A stretch of DNA of 64,000 nt from Acinetobacter tianfuensis (GTDB lineage: Bacteria; Pseudomonadota; Gammaproteobacteria; Pseudomonadales; Moraxellaceae), in NCBI RefSeq assembly GCF_003611465.1, contig NZ_RAXV01000019.1, positions 1 through 64,000 on the forward strand, read 5' to 3'. Shown here in pieces: positions 26,987 through 36,826 of the stretch. The position numbers and the translations under genes are program-made. Position 1 is the first letter of the stretch; every line of letters begins with the position of its first letter. A model generated the notes under the pieces. The model was not told the origin of the DNA, searched no databases, and was given only the letters and a program-made list of their open reading frames with translations.

Positions 26987-28320
26987 TTAGTACCCCATTT
27001 TTTACGTGTTTTCAAAATTTCATCTAAATAGCCTAAAATACTTGCAGGCTGCAGCAAGAAACTATAAGCCAAAACATATACAAAAAAACCTGTTAGATTT
27101 TTACGTATTTTAAGGTCCATGGCTTTAAACATACGCTTCTCAATACTGTAATTGAGAAAACCCAATAAAAATGCCATAGGCAAGAGTGCCAAAGTCATTG
27201 GGCCTACAATCCAAAAATGACCAAAACATGCCAAAATAATGCCCGGAATAAAACCAAAGGTAAAAGCTATGTCTAACCATGGAAACAGCATATTCCAATG
27301 AATAAAGAAGGTAGATAATCGCGGCTTAATCACGACTCCTGGATGCTTAATAAAAGCTTCCATCATGCCGCGAGCCCACCGCTGACGCTGTTTCACAAAC
27401 ACATTTAGTTCAGAGGGCGCATTGGTAAAGACACATGCATCCTCCGAATGGCCGACACGGTAACCTGCTCTGAGTAATGCCCAAGTGAGTACAATATCTT
27501 CCCCTACACACTCAGGCCAGCCGCCGACTTCAACAAGCGCATTACGGTCATAAATTGAGAATGCACCTTGAGCAACCAAAGTCCCTTGATATAAAGGCTG
27601 TAAACGCTTTGTCGCAGCGATTCCTAAAAAATAATCCCACTCTTGCGTTTTCGTAAGTAAGTTTTGACGTGAATTTCGAACCAAAATTTTACCTGCAACC
27701 GCTCGTGTATTTGGCGGATCAGAAACATAACGTTCGACAATACATTGCAGCGCAATATTATATAAATAGGAGTCCGCATCCAATGTTAGCACCAAGTCAT
27801 ACTTGGCCAATTTCAACCCTTCATTTAAGGCATGGGCTTTACCCGCATTTTGCTTTAAATCTAGTAAGGTTAGCCATGGATACTGAGCTTCAGCCTGTTT
27901 TACCAGCTGCGCAGTGTGATCTTTAGATCCGTCATTAATCACAATAACTTGCAAGCCGCCAGGATAATTCTGTTGGTCCACACTTTTGAGCGTATCTAAA
28001 ATAGAAGACTCTTCATTATATGCAGCAATGAGAATTGTAATATTTGGATAGATATCTAGGGCTTTGCGTTTAGGCCTTTTATCCATCACCAAACTCAATG
28101 CGGCAAAGGAGTTCATAAATCCAGGAATAATTGCAATGCCGTAAATAAAAAATATCGCCGCGACGGAGCCGATCAATTGACTTAAATCTCGAATCCAATT
28201 TTCGGCCATCCATAAAGAGAACCATGTCCAAAGACAAGCCCCAATGAAAGCTATAACAAATTTTACGCGAACAGAAATATAAAACCGTGTAGCACGACTG
28301 CTACGATCATGAATAACCAT
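26983..28320 (-). CDS. Processive family-2 glycosyltransferase (PgaC/NodC/HasA-like)
   Basis: A 445-residue membrane glycosyltransferase. Two N-terminal helices precede the GT2 domain: ILIAAYNEE (about residue 97), VINDGSKD, the DADS metal motif, GEDIVLTW (about 268) and QRQRWARGMMEA, the Q-x-x-R-W signature of processive synthases. Several C-terminal helices follow. The enzyme should polymerise an activated sugar (UDP-GlcNAc or similar) and secrete the chain. No PgaA, PgaB or PgaD partners are adjacent; its only partner is the overlapping YaiO-like barrel gene. The start codon is followed by MVIHDRSSRATRF; the ATG at 28320 has no strong ribosome site. Confidence 0.88.
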   Translation of the reverse strand: MVIHDRSSRATRFYISVRVKFVIAFIGACLWTWFSLWMAENWIRDLSQLIGSVAAIFFIYGIAIIPGFMNSFAALSLVMDKRPKRKALDIYPNITILIAAYNEESSILDTLKSVDQQNYPGGLQVIVINDGSKDHTAQLVKQAEAQYPWLTLLDLKQNAGKAHALNEGLKLAKYDLVLTLDADSYLYNIALQCIVERYVSDPPNTRAVAGKILVRNSRQNLLTKTQEWDYFLGIAATKRLQPLYQGTLVAQGAFSIYDRNALVEVGGWPECVGEDIVLTWALLRAGYRVGHSEDACVFTNAPSELNVFVKQRQRWARGMMEAFIKHPGVVIKPRLSTFFIHWNMLFPWLDIAFTFGFIPGIILACFGHFWIVGPMTLALLPMAFLLGFLNYSIEKRMFKAMDLKIRKNLTGFFVYVLAYSFLLQPASILGYLDEILKTRKKWGTK

Positions 28321-28720
28321 ATAAATGCTTTAAGCGTCTATTATTAACGCAGAGGGAGAAGGAGAAAACAAAGCCAGAAGCATGTTTTAAAATATATAAA
28401 AGCAATTATTTAAAACACACTCGTATTTAAATAAAATGTGAGGGCTCATTTTTTTCAAACAACAATTCGTTCAAAATATACTCAGCCTTAATCGAAGCAC
28501 ATAATACACAAAAAACTCACAAAATAATATAAAAATGTGACTCAACTATCAGTATTAAAAATAAATTGCCTATATTTAAAGCAAAAAAAACTTAAATTAA
28601 TAAAGTAAAAACTCTAAATTCAACTTATGCTATTAATTAAAAAGAAAATACAAAAATAAATACAATACACCTCTTTCATAAATCATTTTTAACTCAACTC
28701 CAAGTCATCGATTCCCGCAA
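28321..28720. other. AT-rich non-coding region
   Basis: About 400 bp, very AT-rich, with no convincing gene. It probably holds the glycosyltransferase promoter. A purine-rich piece near 28350-28366 (GAGGGAGAAGGAG) resembles part of the interspersed repeats at 31051 and 45627. Confidence 0.5.
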
Positions 28721-29484
28721 TTAAATTAAACTCGGCCGTTTACCTCTATTTCGATAACGTTCCGCAAGAATTTTAAAGGTTTTCAGGCGGTCAAATACAT
28801 GCTCAATTCCGATTCTTCTTTTGTTGATTGCCTGATTATAGATTTTGAATTCAGGATACAATTTACAGTGTCTTTTAACGGCAATAGGCTATTAGGATAC
28901 ACAGCATAAATTCCCAGCTAGCCTTTATCTGCAAGGATAAAAGCCCCTAAAGGAGTCTGCCTTAAATTGCGTTTGAATAGCTCGAAATCATGCACCGAAC
29001 CCCGATCAGCGCATAAATTCAGAGTTTGCTGAGTTTTATAATGAATGATGGCCTGTACTCTGAAAGTATGCGTCTTTTTCTTGCCACTATAGCTTTTCTT
29101 CTGCTTTTTAGGCCTTTGAATTGGAATTTTTGCGGCATCCACGATCACCACATTCCAGCCTATGCCTTCACCTTCAGGCAAACTCTTCGTTAAATTAAAC
29201 AGATTGGACTGAATCAGACAATCTCTTCAACATAACGAAATTCCTGAGGCTGTTGGCTCTGCTCCCCGTAATTCATTGCGATGTGAATAAAGTCCAGTAT
29301 TCCCGCCAATCGCTTAGACAGAACAAAACCTGATCTTCCACACTTAACTTGTGTGGTCTGCCTTAGCTGGAACATGCTTCTGCAATTGCTCAACCATTAA
29401 ATAAAATGTTGTCCATGAGATGCTCGTATATCGCTTAAACTGTGTTTCAGAAAGCTTCTTTGAATCGATGTATTTCGTCTAAAA
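28721..29484 (-). mobile_element. Decayed IS5-family transposase remnant
   Basis: Translating the minus strand in pieces gives an IS5-type DDE transposase. An N-terminal segment (KYIDSKKLSETQFKRYTSIS, near 29475-29420) is followed by a linker frame, then an intact 87-codon block at 28918-29181 containing VVIVDAAKIPI and a Gly/Lys-rich stretch, and finally a C-terminal part (28721-28915) with KRRIGIEHVFDRLKTFKIL, the Y-R-E-K region. The frame has a TAG stop right after ADKG and at least two further shifts, so it cannot make a working enzyme. No terminal inverted repeats or target duplication were found. Confidence 0.75.
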
Positions 29485-29568
29485 ATTATGTACGAATACC
29501 AAGAAAATCAGATCACAAATATTAATCAAAAGGCTGGCCATTTTTTGATTGATGAAAGATATCTAATA

Positions 29569-30303
29569 TCACTGTTTCATACTTACTTCTATGGGCATCT
29601 TCTGTCCTTTTCTCAGAATTTCAAACTTTACCGTATTTCCTCTTAAATAATTTGAACTTTCAACAAATGCACTGACATCATTAATATTATCATCATTCAC
29701 TTTTATAATAATATCCTGCGGAAAAATAACACCTTTGGCTGGAGAGTCAGCTTGAACTTTTTTTACAATCACGCCGCCCTGAAGGCCATTATTAATTTTA
29801 TCCTTAGAAGACAATATGCTGGGATAAATTCCTGTTACTGAATTATATTTATAAAAATATCGTGAGGAATATTCTGTCCTGTTCGCAAGACGATGAGGAA
29901 CTGCCTCAATAGTTCCAACAGGATAACTATTTAAATCACTTTTTTGATTATCACCAATTAAAAATGGATATGAATCTGGCTTTGAATTTCTATATCTATA
30001 ATAATATCCATTCTCTACAGGCGCATTACTGAAAATAACAATTTGTGCCCCCAATTGATTTCCTTTATTTTTCAGGTCCCACATGCTATCGCTGTAGCCC
30101 CTATTTGTAGATACACTTTTAAATGTTTCACTCATCACAGGAACATAGCCCTGCTCAATCAGCTCATCTGTTTTAAGATCAATATCATCAACCATCATGA
30201 CTTCAGGTTTTTTTCGCCAGCTTTCCCGATCTTGAAAATTATCTGCAAAAATCGGGGCTGAACACGCAAGTAAAATTAATCCCAGAATTTTTTTATTTTT
30301 CAT
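29569..30303 (-). CDS. Exported PDZ-domain protein
   Basis: A 244-residue protein from the ATG at 30303 (or 246 from 30309): signal peptide (MKNKKILGLILLACSAPIFA), an N-terminal domain of unknown type with LIEQGYVPVMSETFKSV and an ATP-independent look, and a C-terminal PDZ domain (about residues 165-244) with GGVIVKKVQADSPAKGVIFPQDIIIKVN in segments, matching the PDZ carboxylate-binding and AGL-type turn. No protease domain is present, so it is a PDZ adaptor or binding protein in the periplasm. It sits between the IS remnant and a divergent-looking gap, with the YgjP gene upstream on the same strand. Confidence 0.7.
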   Translation of the reverse strand: MKNKKILGLILLACSAPIFADNFQDRESWRKKPEVMMVDDIDLKTDELIEQGYVPVMSETFKSVSTNRGYSDSMWDLKNKGNQLGAQIVIFSNAPVENGYYYRYRNSKPDSYPFLIGDNQKSDLNSYPVGTIEAVPHRLANRTEYSSRYFYKYNSVTGIYPSILSSKDKINNGLQGGVIVKKVQADSPAKGVIFPQDIIIKVNDDNINDVSAFVESSNYLRGNTVKFEILRKGQKMPIEVSMKQ

Positions 30304-30343
30304 AACCATACACCCAATAAGTTTAGGTTTTATGAAAAATATA

Positions 30344-31018
30344 CTAGCACCACCACCACGGCATCACACCACTTTTTAAAGTTTTCCGATGATTTTTATA
30401 GTTTGAATCATGCTTCTCCACCTCCTCCCAAAAATTCAGACTATGATCAAAGTATTTAGTATGCGCCAATTCGTGGACTGCAACATAGCGTGTGATTTCC
30501 TGCGAAAAAAGTACCAATCCGCTGTTCAGCATAATGTCGTGTTTAGCAGAACAACTGCCCCAGCGGGTTTTCGGCTGTCGAATAGCACATTCACCAAACG
30601 GCAAGCCAATTTCAAGACTTAATTGCTCCAAATACACAGGTAAATGCGCTTTTGCATAGGCAATTACAAAAGCCTTTAAGTAGCTTTCAGGCTGTCTATC
30701 ACTAATGAAAAGTTGGTGATTTTGCTCATCTAAAATGAATGAATTTTTTTGGGTTTTATAAATAACCCTTAAAGGCTGCTTTAAATTAAAAATCTTCAGC
30801 TCCGTAGGCAAACTTCGGGCGATCTGCCCCACTGCAGCCTGCTGCTTCTGCCACGTATCAATCATCCATTGTTCTGATTGTTTTAGAAAATCTTGAACTT
30901 GGCGCTGTGTACAAAACTGAGGAACCGTTAATTTAATTTGAGTTGGCTCTACACGCAGTCTGAGGCGTGTTGCGCGTAATTTTCGAGTAATTTGAATTTC
31001 AGGAAGGTTTGGGGTCAT
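30344..31018 (-). CDS. YgjP/DUF45 family zinc metallopeptidase-like protein
   Basis: A 224-residue soluble protein with the YgjP-like (DUF45, M48-related) layout. The zinc site HELAHTKYFDHSLNFWEEVE lies near residue 187 and supplies H, E, H and a later His. Upstream is RQPKTRWGSCSAKHDIMLNS, the family's RWGSCS motif. The role of this family is not well defined; peptidase activity is inferred from the zinc motif. The start (ATG 31018) is the first methionine. Downstream lies the PDZ protein gene, 41 bp away. Confidence 0.88.
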   Translation of the reverse strand: MTPNLPEIQITRKLRATRLRLRVEPTQIKLTVPQFCTQRQVQDFLKQSEQWMIDTWQKQQAAVGQIARSLPTELKIFNLKQPLRVIYKTQKNSFILDEQNHQLFISDRQPESYLKAFVIAYAKAHLPVYLEQLSLEIGLPFGECAIRQPKTRWGSCSAKHDIMLNSGLVLFSQEITRYVAVHELAHTKYFDHSLNFWEEVEKHDSNYKNHRKTLKSGVMPWWWC

Positions 31019-31050
31019 TTATTCTATAATTTTATTATGAAATTTGTAGT

Positions 31051-31156
31051 TCCCTCTCCTTTCAGGATGAGAAACATGGTTTCGCAAGAGGGAGAGGTTG
31101 ATTAATTCCCTCATCCTCTTGCGTAGCTTCGCTACTCATCCCAGAGGGAGAAGGAA
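31051..31156. repeat. Interspersed REP-like intergenic repeat, copy 1
   Basis: Contains TCCCTCTCCTTTC, GAGGGAGAGG, CCCTCATCC and CCCAGAGGGAGAAGGAA modules. It is related, in the opposite orientation, to the repeat at 45627-45738. Such pyrimidine-rich palindromic blocks form complex stem-loops between genes. Located between the YgjP gene and rpiA. Confidence 0.7.
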
Positions 31157-31220
31157 CTTTCAATATAAATTCAATTCAGTTTCACTTAAACTTTTGATAG
31201 AACTGTATTAAATCAAGAAA

Positions 31221-31892
31221 CTAAACCGCTGTACGTTCTTCAATACCGTTATCGGTTGCAACAACTGCAATATCTGCTTTGTTTAATGCAAAGATACCGT
31301 TACACACAACACCCGGAATGTCATTCAAAGTCTTTTCAAGCTCTAAAGCATTTAAAATATTTAAGTTATGCACATCCAAAATTACGTTGCCGTTATCCGT
31401 TACTACACCTTCACGGTAAACCGGATCACCGCCTAAAGAGACGATTTTACGCGCCACAGCAGAACGCGCCATTGGAATTACTTCAACAGGAAGCGGAAAA
31501 TCACGGCCCAATTGGTCAACCCATTTTGAATCATCTACGATACAGACGAATTTTTTCGCAATAGAGGCAACAATTTTTTCACGTGTAAGCGCCGCGCCGC
31601 CGCCTTTAATCATATGCATGTGACGGTCAATTTCATCTGCGCCATCTACATAGGCATCTAAACCGCCAACGTGGTTCATATCAACCACTTCAATGCCTAA
31701 TTTCTTTAGACGCTGTGCTGTTGCTTCCGAGCTTGCAACAGCTGCTTCCAATTGAAGTTCTGGCAATAATTCAATGAGGAAGTTCACAGTACTTCCTGTA
31801 CCAACACCCAAAATACCGCCCTTTGGCAAATGCTTTAATGCAGCTTTTGCGGCAGCTTGTTTCTTTTCATCTTGGGTAGCATACAGACTCAT
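31221..31892 (-). CDS. rpiA: Ribose-5-phosphate isomerase A
   Basis: Interconverts ribose-5-phosphate and ribulose-5-phosphate in the non-oxidative pentose phosphate pathway. The 223-residue protein carries [15 protein letters not shown] near residue 33, [26 protein letters not shown] (catalytic Asp/Glu and Lys region) near 84-108, and the C-terminal NGIFAL segment. The ATG at 31892 gives the length normal for Acinetobacter RpiA; the frame is open to a TTG at 31904, which has no reason to be used. It is divergent from ilvA. Confidence 0.96.
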   Translation of the reverse strand: MSLYATQDEKKQAAAKAALKHLPKGGILGVGTGSTVNFLIELLPELQLEAAVASSEATAQRLKKLGIEVVDMNHVGGLDAYVDGADEIDRHMHMIKGGGAALTREKIVASIAKKFVCIVDDSKWVDQLGRDFPLPVEVIPMARSAVARKIVSLGGDPVYREGVVTDNGNVILDVHNLNILNALELEKTLNDIPGVVCNGIFALNKADIAVVATDNGIEERTAV

Positions 31893-31999
31893 AACTTGGC
31901 TCAACTATTTTTTGACATTTGCTGCTGATTTTACAGCCCAAATGTACAGGTGTTTGTTACAATGAACACCTATTTTAAACTGTTAGATGGAAAATTAAC

Positions 32000-33538
32000 A
32001 TGCTGTCTCGTTTGGTTCGACAAATATTACAGGCAACGGTCTATGACGTTGCAATCGAAACTCCACTCGAAGCAGCGCCACGAATTAGTGAAAAACTAAA
32101 TAACAACATTCGCTTTAAACGTGAAGACTTGCAACCTGTCTTTTCCTTTAAGCTGCGCGGCGCCTATAACCGTATTAGTCAATTACCGAAATCTCAGTTG
32201 GAACGTGGCGTTATTACGGCTTCTGCAGGCAACCATGCGCAAGGCGTGGCGCTGTCTGGTAAAAAGTTGGGTATCCGCGCCATTATTGTCATGCCTAAAA
32301 CGACTCCCGATATTAAAGTTCAAGCGGTCAAACGCTTAGGCGGTGAAGTGGTCTTGCATGGCGACTCATTTGATGTTGCCAATAAATATGCTATTCAGCG
32401 TGCGAAGGAAGACGGCATGTCATTCATTCCGCCTTATGACGACGAGCTGGTGATGGCAGGCCAAGGTACCATTGCCAACGAAATTTTACGTCAATGGCGT
32501 GATGTTGATTATGTTTTTGTTGCTGTTGGCGGCGGCGGCTTAATTGGAGGTATCGCAGCTTACCTCGGTGATGTTGCTCCGCATGTCAAAGTTATTCCTG
32601 TGGAATATGATGAATCTGCCTGTTTAAAAGCCGCATTTGAAGCTGGTGAGCGTGTCATTCTTCCCTCTGTAGGCTTATTTGCAGACGGTACAGCTGTGGC
32701 TCAAATTGGTGAAAAACCATTTGAAGTGATTCAACTGCAAAAATCGGATAATTCTGGTCCAATCGTTGAACGCGAAGTTGTACTGGTCAATACAGACGAA
32801 ATCTGCGCAGCAATTAAAGATACCTTTGATGAATGCCGTAGCATTGTAGAGCCATCTGGCGCAATGGCTTTGGCAGGCATTAAAAAATATGTGGCTGAGC
32901 ATGGCCTAGAAGGCAAAAATATAGTGTCGATTGTTTGCGGCGCCAATATGAACTTCGACCGCCTGCGCTATATTGCAGAACGTACAGAACTCGGTGAACG
33001 TAAAGAAGCCATTTTTGCAGTGACCATCCCAGAAGAAAAAGGCTCATTCCTAAACTTCTGCCGTGCGTTACAAGGCCGAAATATCACTGAATTTAACTAC
33101 CGTGCCAGTCATGCCAGTGCTGCACAAGTCTTTGTCGGGATTAGTTTAAAAGGCGGTGATAAAGAACGTCATGACATTTTTGAAACACTGAAAGTACAAT
33201 ATGATGTCGATGATTTGTCTGATGATGAAGTGGCAAAACTGCATATCCGTTATTTAATTGGCGGCCATGCAGATATTGAAAATGAACGCCTATTCCGCGT
33301 GGAATTTCCTGAGCGTCCGGGCGCATTATTAACTTTCTTAGAGCGTCTTGGCCCGACACACAATATCACCCTGTTCCACTACCGTAACCACGGTGCAGCG
33401 GAAGGCCGTGTATTAGTCGGTATGGAAGCAACAGATGCCAAACAAAACCCAGACGGTTTAGTTGAAACATTGGAAAGCATTACTTATCCATATGCTGAAA
33501 TCACCAATAACTTAGGTTATCAGCGTTTCCTCAAATAA
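32000..33538 (+). CDS. ilvA: Threonine dehydratase, biosynthetic
   Basis: PLP-dependent deamination of threonine to 2-oxobutanoate, first step of isoleucine synthesis. The 512-residue length includes the N-terminal catalytic domain (PLP lysine in FSFKLRGAYNRI near residue 50; phosphate loop GGGGLIGGIAAY near 175) and two C-terminal ACT-like regulatory domains (about 330-505), which sense isoleucine and valine. This separates it from short catabolic TdcB enzymes. It is monocistronic, divergent from rpiA and ends at a terminator. Confidence 0.97.
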   Translation: MLSRLVRQILQATVYDVAIETPLEAAPRISEKLNNNIRFKREDLQPVFSFKLRGAYNRISQLPKSQLERGVITASAGNHAQGVALSGKKLGIRAIIVMPKTTPDIKVQAVKRLGGEVVLHGDSFDVANKYAIQRAKEDGMSFIPPYDDELVMAGQGTIANEILRQWRDVDYVFVAVGGGGLIGGIAAYLGDVAPHVKVIPVEYDESACLKAAFEAGERVILPSVGLFADGTAVAQIGEKPFEVIQLQKSDNSGPIVEREVVLVNTDEICAAIKDTFDECRSIVEPSGAMALAGIKKYVAEHGLEGKNIVSIVCGANMNFDRLRYIAERTELGERKEAIFAVTIPEEKGSFLNFCRALQGRNITEFNYRASHASAAQVFVGISLKGGDKERHDIFETLKVQYDVDDLSDDEVAKLHIRYLIGGHADIENERLFRVEFPERPGALLTFLERLGPTHNITLFHYRNHGAAEGRVLVGMEATDAKQNPDGLVETLESITYPYAEITNNLGYQRFLK

Positions 33539-33553
33539 GTCCATATCGACATG

Positions 33554-33586
33554 AAAAAGAGCTTTCTAATGAAAGCTCTTTTTTAT
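33554..33586 (+). terminator. Terminator of ilvA
   Basis: 12-bp stem (AAAAGAGCTTTC / GAAAGCTCTTTT) with a TAAT loop and a T-run, 16 bp after ilvA. Confidence 0.9.
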
Positions 33587-33623
33587 TGCATCACGCTGGA
33601 TTACACCAAACCAGCAGGCCAAA

Positions 33624-34661
33624 TCAATAATATGCCTTACCGCTTTGCGCATGCAAAAATGCAGGAATTAAACCTGTTAATGCCGCACGTATATCTGCAC
33701 GTTCATTAATGAGCTGATGCGAACCCTCCTCCAGCATTAACAAAGTCTGTAAACGGAATTTACGGCGGATAAACTCAATATTGTAACGCCAATCGACTGT
33801 TTGGTCTTGAGCGCCCTGCGCCAGCCAAACTGGAATACGGCAAGCTGGCCGCTGCTCCATTTCCTGCATCCATTTGGACATGGCTAAAATCCAATCCATA
33901 CCCATCATGCGCGGCTGCAGCGGATCTTTTAAACGCACAAAGCGCAAGAACTCTGGATTATGGTTATTGCGGCGGAAATGGCGCGGCACTTCCCGCTTAA
34001 TACGGCGAATAATGCCCAAACCAACCGAATTATGCCACCACGCAGTTTTTGCAGGACGAATGAGCGGCGACAGCAGCAGTACACGGTCTACATACGGATT
34101 TTCACGGCGCTGCGCAAATGCCAACAAATGATGCATCCAAATTGCGCCGCCTGTACTTTGCCCAATGCCCAGCCACGGCTGCGGCAGCTGCGCTGCATGT
34201 TTTACATACTTATGCACCGCTTCCAATACCTGCTGATAATGATCAAAGTTTTGGATACTTGCAGGTGAACCATTACTTAAGCCATGCCCTGGTAAATCAT
34301 AGGTCAGAACACTGAAGCCTTGATCGATAATTTCACGGATAATCGGCTGATAAATACCGCTATGCTCCAAATAACCATGCAGTAAAAAGACGGTACCTTT
34401 AACTTTTTGACCTTCAGTCAGCTTGGGCTGAAAAACCTGTACGTGCAATTTAAATAGCGGCATTTCAACATAGCCTTGCCAGTGCTCACAATCCAGCGCG
34501 TCTAAAGCATATAGACGGCGGTAAGACTGCAGTTCTAAACTCGGTGCATAAGGACGGTTCAAATTCAGCTTTTCCAGCTGCAGCGGCGTCGTGCTGCGGT
34601 CAGGAACCGGTAAATCCAGTTGCTTTAGTACTGCAGGATTTAAAAATGGAATATCAGACAT
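33624..34661 (-). CDS. Alpha/beta hydrolase (monoacylglycerol lipase/serine aminopeptidase-like)
   Basis: A 345-residue alpha/beta hydrolase. The oxyanion region is VFLLHGYLEHSGIYQP (about residues 90-105), the LTYDLPGHGLSNG strand follows, and the nucleophile serine lies in GIGQSTGGAIW (near 164). A late Asp (QDQTVDWR) and His (EEGSHQLINE) complete the triad. No signal peptide. It is the last gene of a four-gene minus-strand unit (PTP, murB, ydcF-like, this); its ATG abuts the previous stop codon. Substrate unknown, probably an acylglycerol or lysolipid. Confidence 0.88.
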   Translation of the reverse strand: MSDIPFLNPAVLKQLDLPVPDRSTTPLQLEKLNLNRPYAPSLELQSYRRLYALDALDCEHWQGYVEMPLFKLHVQVFQPKLTEGQKVKGTVFLLHGYLEHSGIYQPIIREIIDQGFSVLTYDLPGHGLSNGSPASIQNFDHYQQVLEAVHKYVKHAAQLPQPWLGIGQSTGGAIWMHHLLAFAQRRENPYVDRVLLLSPLIRPAKTAWWHNSVGLGIIRRIKREVPRHFRRNNHNPEFLRFVRLKDPLQPRMMGMDWILAMSKWMQEMEQRPACRIPVWLAQGAQDQTVDWRYNIEFIRRKFRLQTLLMLEEGSHQLINERADIRAALTGLIPAFLHAQSGKAYY

Positions 34662-35777
34662 TTAAGGCACCTCCCTGCATTCTGTACCTACCCACATATC
34701 ACGCATGGCGGCCAGCATTTCATAATTGGCGCGGCGGCTATGGTCATAGTTTTTTTCACTTGGCTGCCATGCAGTCAGCTGACTTGGCATTGGCGCTTCC
34801 AGCGGCACTGTTTCAATCCCGTTCAACGCAAATAAACGGCGAGTTCTAGGCATATGATAGCGGTCCGTAATTAAGATCACTGTTGGCGCACCGCCTTTTT
34901 TCTGCAGCAGCAATGAACTGAAACGTGTATTTTCACACGTATTCATACTGCGGTCTTCCAGCAGTTTGGCATCCACATCATGCTCTTTCAGCCAGCGCTG
35001 CATATACGGCGCTTCTACACCGCTCAGCACAATAGGCAAATTGTATTTTTTCTTTACTTCCAGCGTTGTTTCCAAGCGCAGACGTGTGTATTCATTCACA
35101 ATAATATCTTTGCGGTTTTTATCCAAAGTTAAACCGCCGCCAAGAACAACGATGGCATACGGATCTGCATGCTGCACAGCAGGCTTATTTTGATCTTTGA
35201 TCAGTGCAATATCTTCAATGGTTTCATCATTCACCGGCTCAGAAGCAGCCAGTTCAATTTCATGCGTTTTTAGGAAGGTGACATATTTCTGCATTTGTTC
35301 TTTATCCAAATGCGTCGTAATGTCGAAAATATGCTGTGCCTGAACCTCAGACGCGCTGCTTGCCTCTGTTTCAGACTCCGCATTGACCAAGAGCGGCACT
35401 TTTGGCTTCTCCTGCTCATCTTCTTCCTTTTGATGCGCTTCATCGATCAGCTGTTGCAAAGCCTTGTAGCGCGCCTGAATCAGGGCCAAATCGGCAGTTT
35501 CTTTATTTTGCAGCGCCTCTTCCATGACCTTTAAATAGGCCTGACGCGCAATCCATAAATCTGACCCCGGCTCATAACTGTCCTGATCGCTTAAAGAAGC
35601 CATTTTTTGGCTTTGCGCTGCAACTTCATTAACCTCTACAGGCACGAAGTAGTTCAGCGCTTTCACAATCATTTGAGAATAAAAAGGCGTATAAATAAAA
35701 ACTGTCAGACAGCCAAAAAATGCAAACATCAATGCTGCGATTTGCACAATTCGAACAATCCAAGGCGTTTTACGCAT
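34662..35777 (-). CDS. YdcF/DUF218 family protein with long periplasmic insert
   Basis: A 371-residue protein with one N-terminal membrane helix (IVQIAALMFAFFGCLTVFIY), then a roughly 150-residue charged, helical segment (rich in Glu, Lys, Gln), then a DUF218 domain from about residue 205: YAIVVLGGGL, RLRLETTLEVKKKYNLPIVLSG, and LLEDRSMNTCENTRFSS, ending DRYHMPRTRRLFALNGIE. DUF218 proteins (YdcF, SanA, ElyC) act in envelope and cell-wall biology. Its position between murB and a lipase-like hydrolase suits such a role, but the biochemical function is unknown. Confidence 0.87.
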   Translation of the reverse strand: MRKTPWIVRIVQIAALMFAFFGCLTVFIYTPFYSQMIVKALNYFVPVEVNEVAAQSQKMASLSDQDSYEPGSDLWIARQAYLKVMEEALQNKETADLALIQARYKALQQLIDEAHQKEEDEQEKPKVPLLVNAESETEASSASEVQAQHIFDITTHLDKEQMQKYVTFLKTHEIELAASEPVNDETIEDIALIKDQNKPAVQHADPYAIVVLGGGLTLDKNRKDIIVNEYTRLRLETTLEVKKKYNLPIVLSGVEAPYMQRWLKEHDVDAKLLEDRSMNTCENTRFSSLLLQKKGGAPTVILITDRYHMPRTRRLFALNGIETVPLEAPMPSQLTAWQPSEKNYDHSRRANYEMLAAMRDMWVGTECREVP

Positions 35778-35783
35778 TATTTT

Positions 35784-36818
35784 TTAATCCTGATGTGAGC
35801 GGATAAGGCCTTGCTCATCAAACAGCACTGGTTCAGGCTCTAAAGCAATGCCAAATTTAGCTTTCACATCCTGCTGCACAGCTCGATAAGCTGCGCGCAC
35901 ATCCTGTAAAGCTGCATCGGCATAATTCACCAAAACCAGCGCTTGCTTATGGAACATACCCACCGCGCCTAGTTTTTTTCCTTTCCAGCCTGACTGATCA
36001 ATCAGCCAGCCAGCAGCAATTTTTACATCGCCATTTGCCTGAGGATAATGCGGCAAATTTGGAAAGTCTTTAGCTATAGAAACATAAACTTTTTCAGAAA
36101 CAACAGGATTTTTGAAAAAACTGCCTGCATTTGGATATTCTTTCGGGTCCGGAAGCTTAGACTGACGAATATGAATCACTTGCGTCTGCAGGTTTTCAGG
36201 TGTTTGCTCATCACCAACAGCTGCTTTTAAATCACCATACTGCAGCTTTAACGCAGGGTTCTTCAACAGCTTAAATGTCACACTGCAAATAATAAAACGG
36301 TTCGGATCATCTTTAAAAATACTGTGGCGGTAAGCAAAATCGCAATCTTGCGCCAAAATTTCTTTAAACTGTTTTTCATAGCGGTCATAGACGTGAACAG
36401 ACTCAATAAATTCGCCTGCCTCAACGCCATATGCTCCAATATTCTGTACAGGCGATGCGCCCACTAAGCCTGGAATTAAGGCCAGATTCTGCAAGCCATA
36501 TATTTTTTGAGCCGTTGTCCACAGTACAAAATCATGCCAAACCTGACCAGCGCCCACCCGAATTGTGCGGCTGTGTTCATCTTCTGCAAGGGTTTCAACC
36601 CCCATAATGTGCATATGCAGAACCAGCGCATGAATCTGCTGCGGCAAAAGCATATTGCTGCCGCCAGAAAGTATTAAAATATTGAGCTGATTGGTTTCAG
36701 CATAATTTAATGCTTCCAGCAAATCTGTTTCAGAATGAATCTTTGTGTAGTGAGATGCAACAGCATTTAGATTTAGCGTATTAAATGTTTTGAGCTGGAT
36801 TTGATTTTGAATTTGCAT
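35784..36818 (-). CDS. murB: UDP-N-acetylenolpyruvoylglucosamine reductase
   Basis: Second committed step of peptidoglycan precursor synthesis: NADPH reduces UDP-GlcNAc-enolpyruvate to UDP-MurNAc, with FAD as cofactor. The 344-residue type-I MurB has the FAD pocket [11 protein letters not shown] near residue 48, [22 protein letters not shown] near 117-138, and the catalytic serine loop NAGSFFKNP near 237. It is essential. It lies 6 bp upstream of ydcF-like and 8 bp downstream of the tyrosine phosphatase gene, in the same operon. Confidence 0.97.
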   Translation of the reverse strand: MQIQNQIQLKTFNTLNLNAVASHYTKIHSETDLLEALNYAETNQLNILILSGGSNMLLPQQIHALVLHMHIMGVETLAEDEHSRTIRVGAGQVWHDFVLWTTAQKIYGLQNLALIPGLVGASPVQNIGAYGVEAGEFIESVHVYDRYEKQFKEILAQDCDFAYRHSIFKDDPNRFIICSVTFKLLKNPALKLQYGDLKAAVGDEQTPENLQTQVIHIRQSKLPDPKEYPNAGSFFKNPVVSEKVYVSIAKDFPNLPHYPQANGDVKIAAGWLIDQSGWKGKKLGAVGMFHKQALVLVNYADAALQDVRAAYRAVQQDVKAKFGIALEPEPVLFDEQGLIRSHQD

Positions 36819-36826
36819 ATGACCGC

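Noticed and set aside
28840..28915. Possible intact transposase
   Set aside because: The C-terminal part can only be read after a stop codon that follows ADKG, and the N-terminal part is shifted, so the element is not active.
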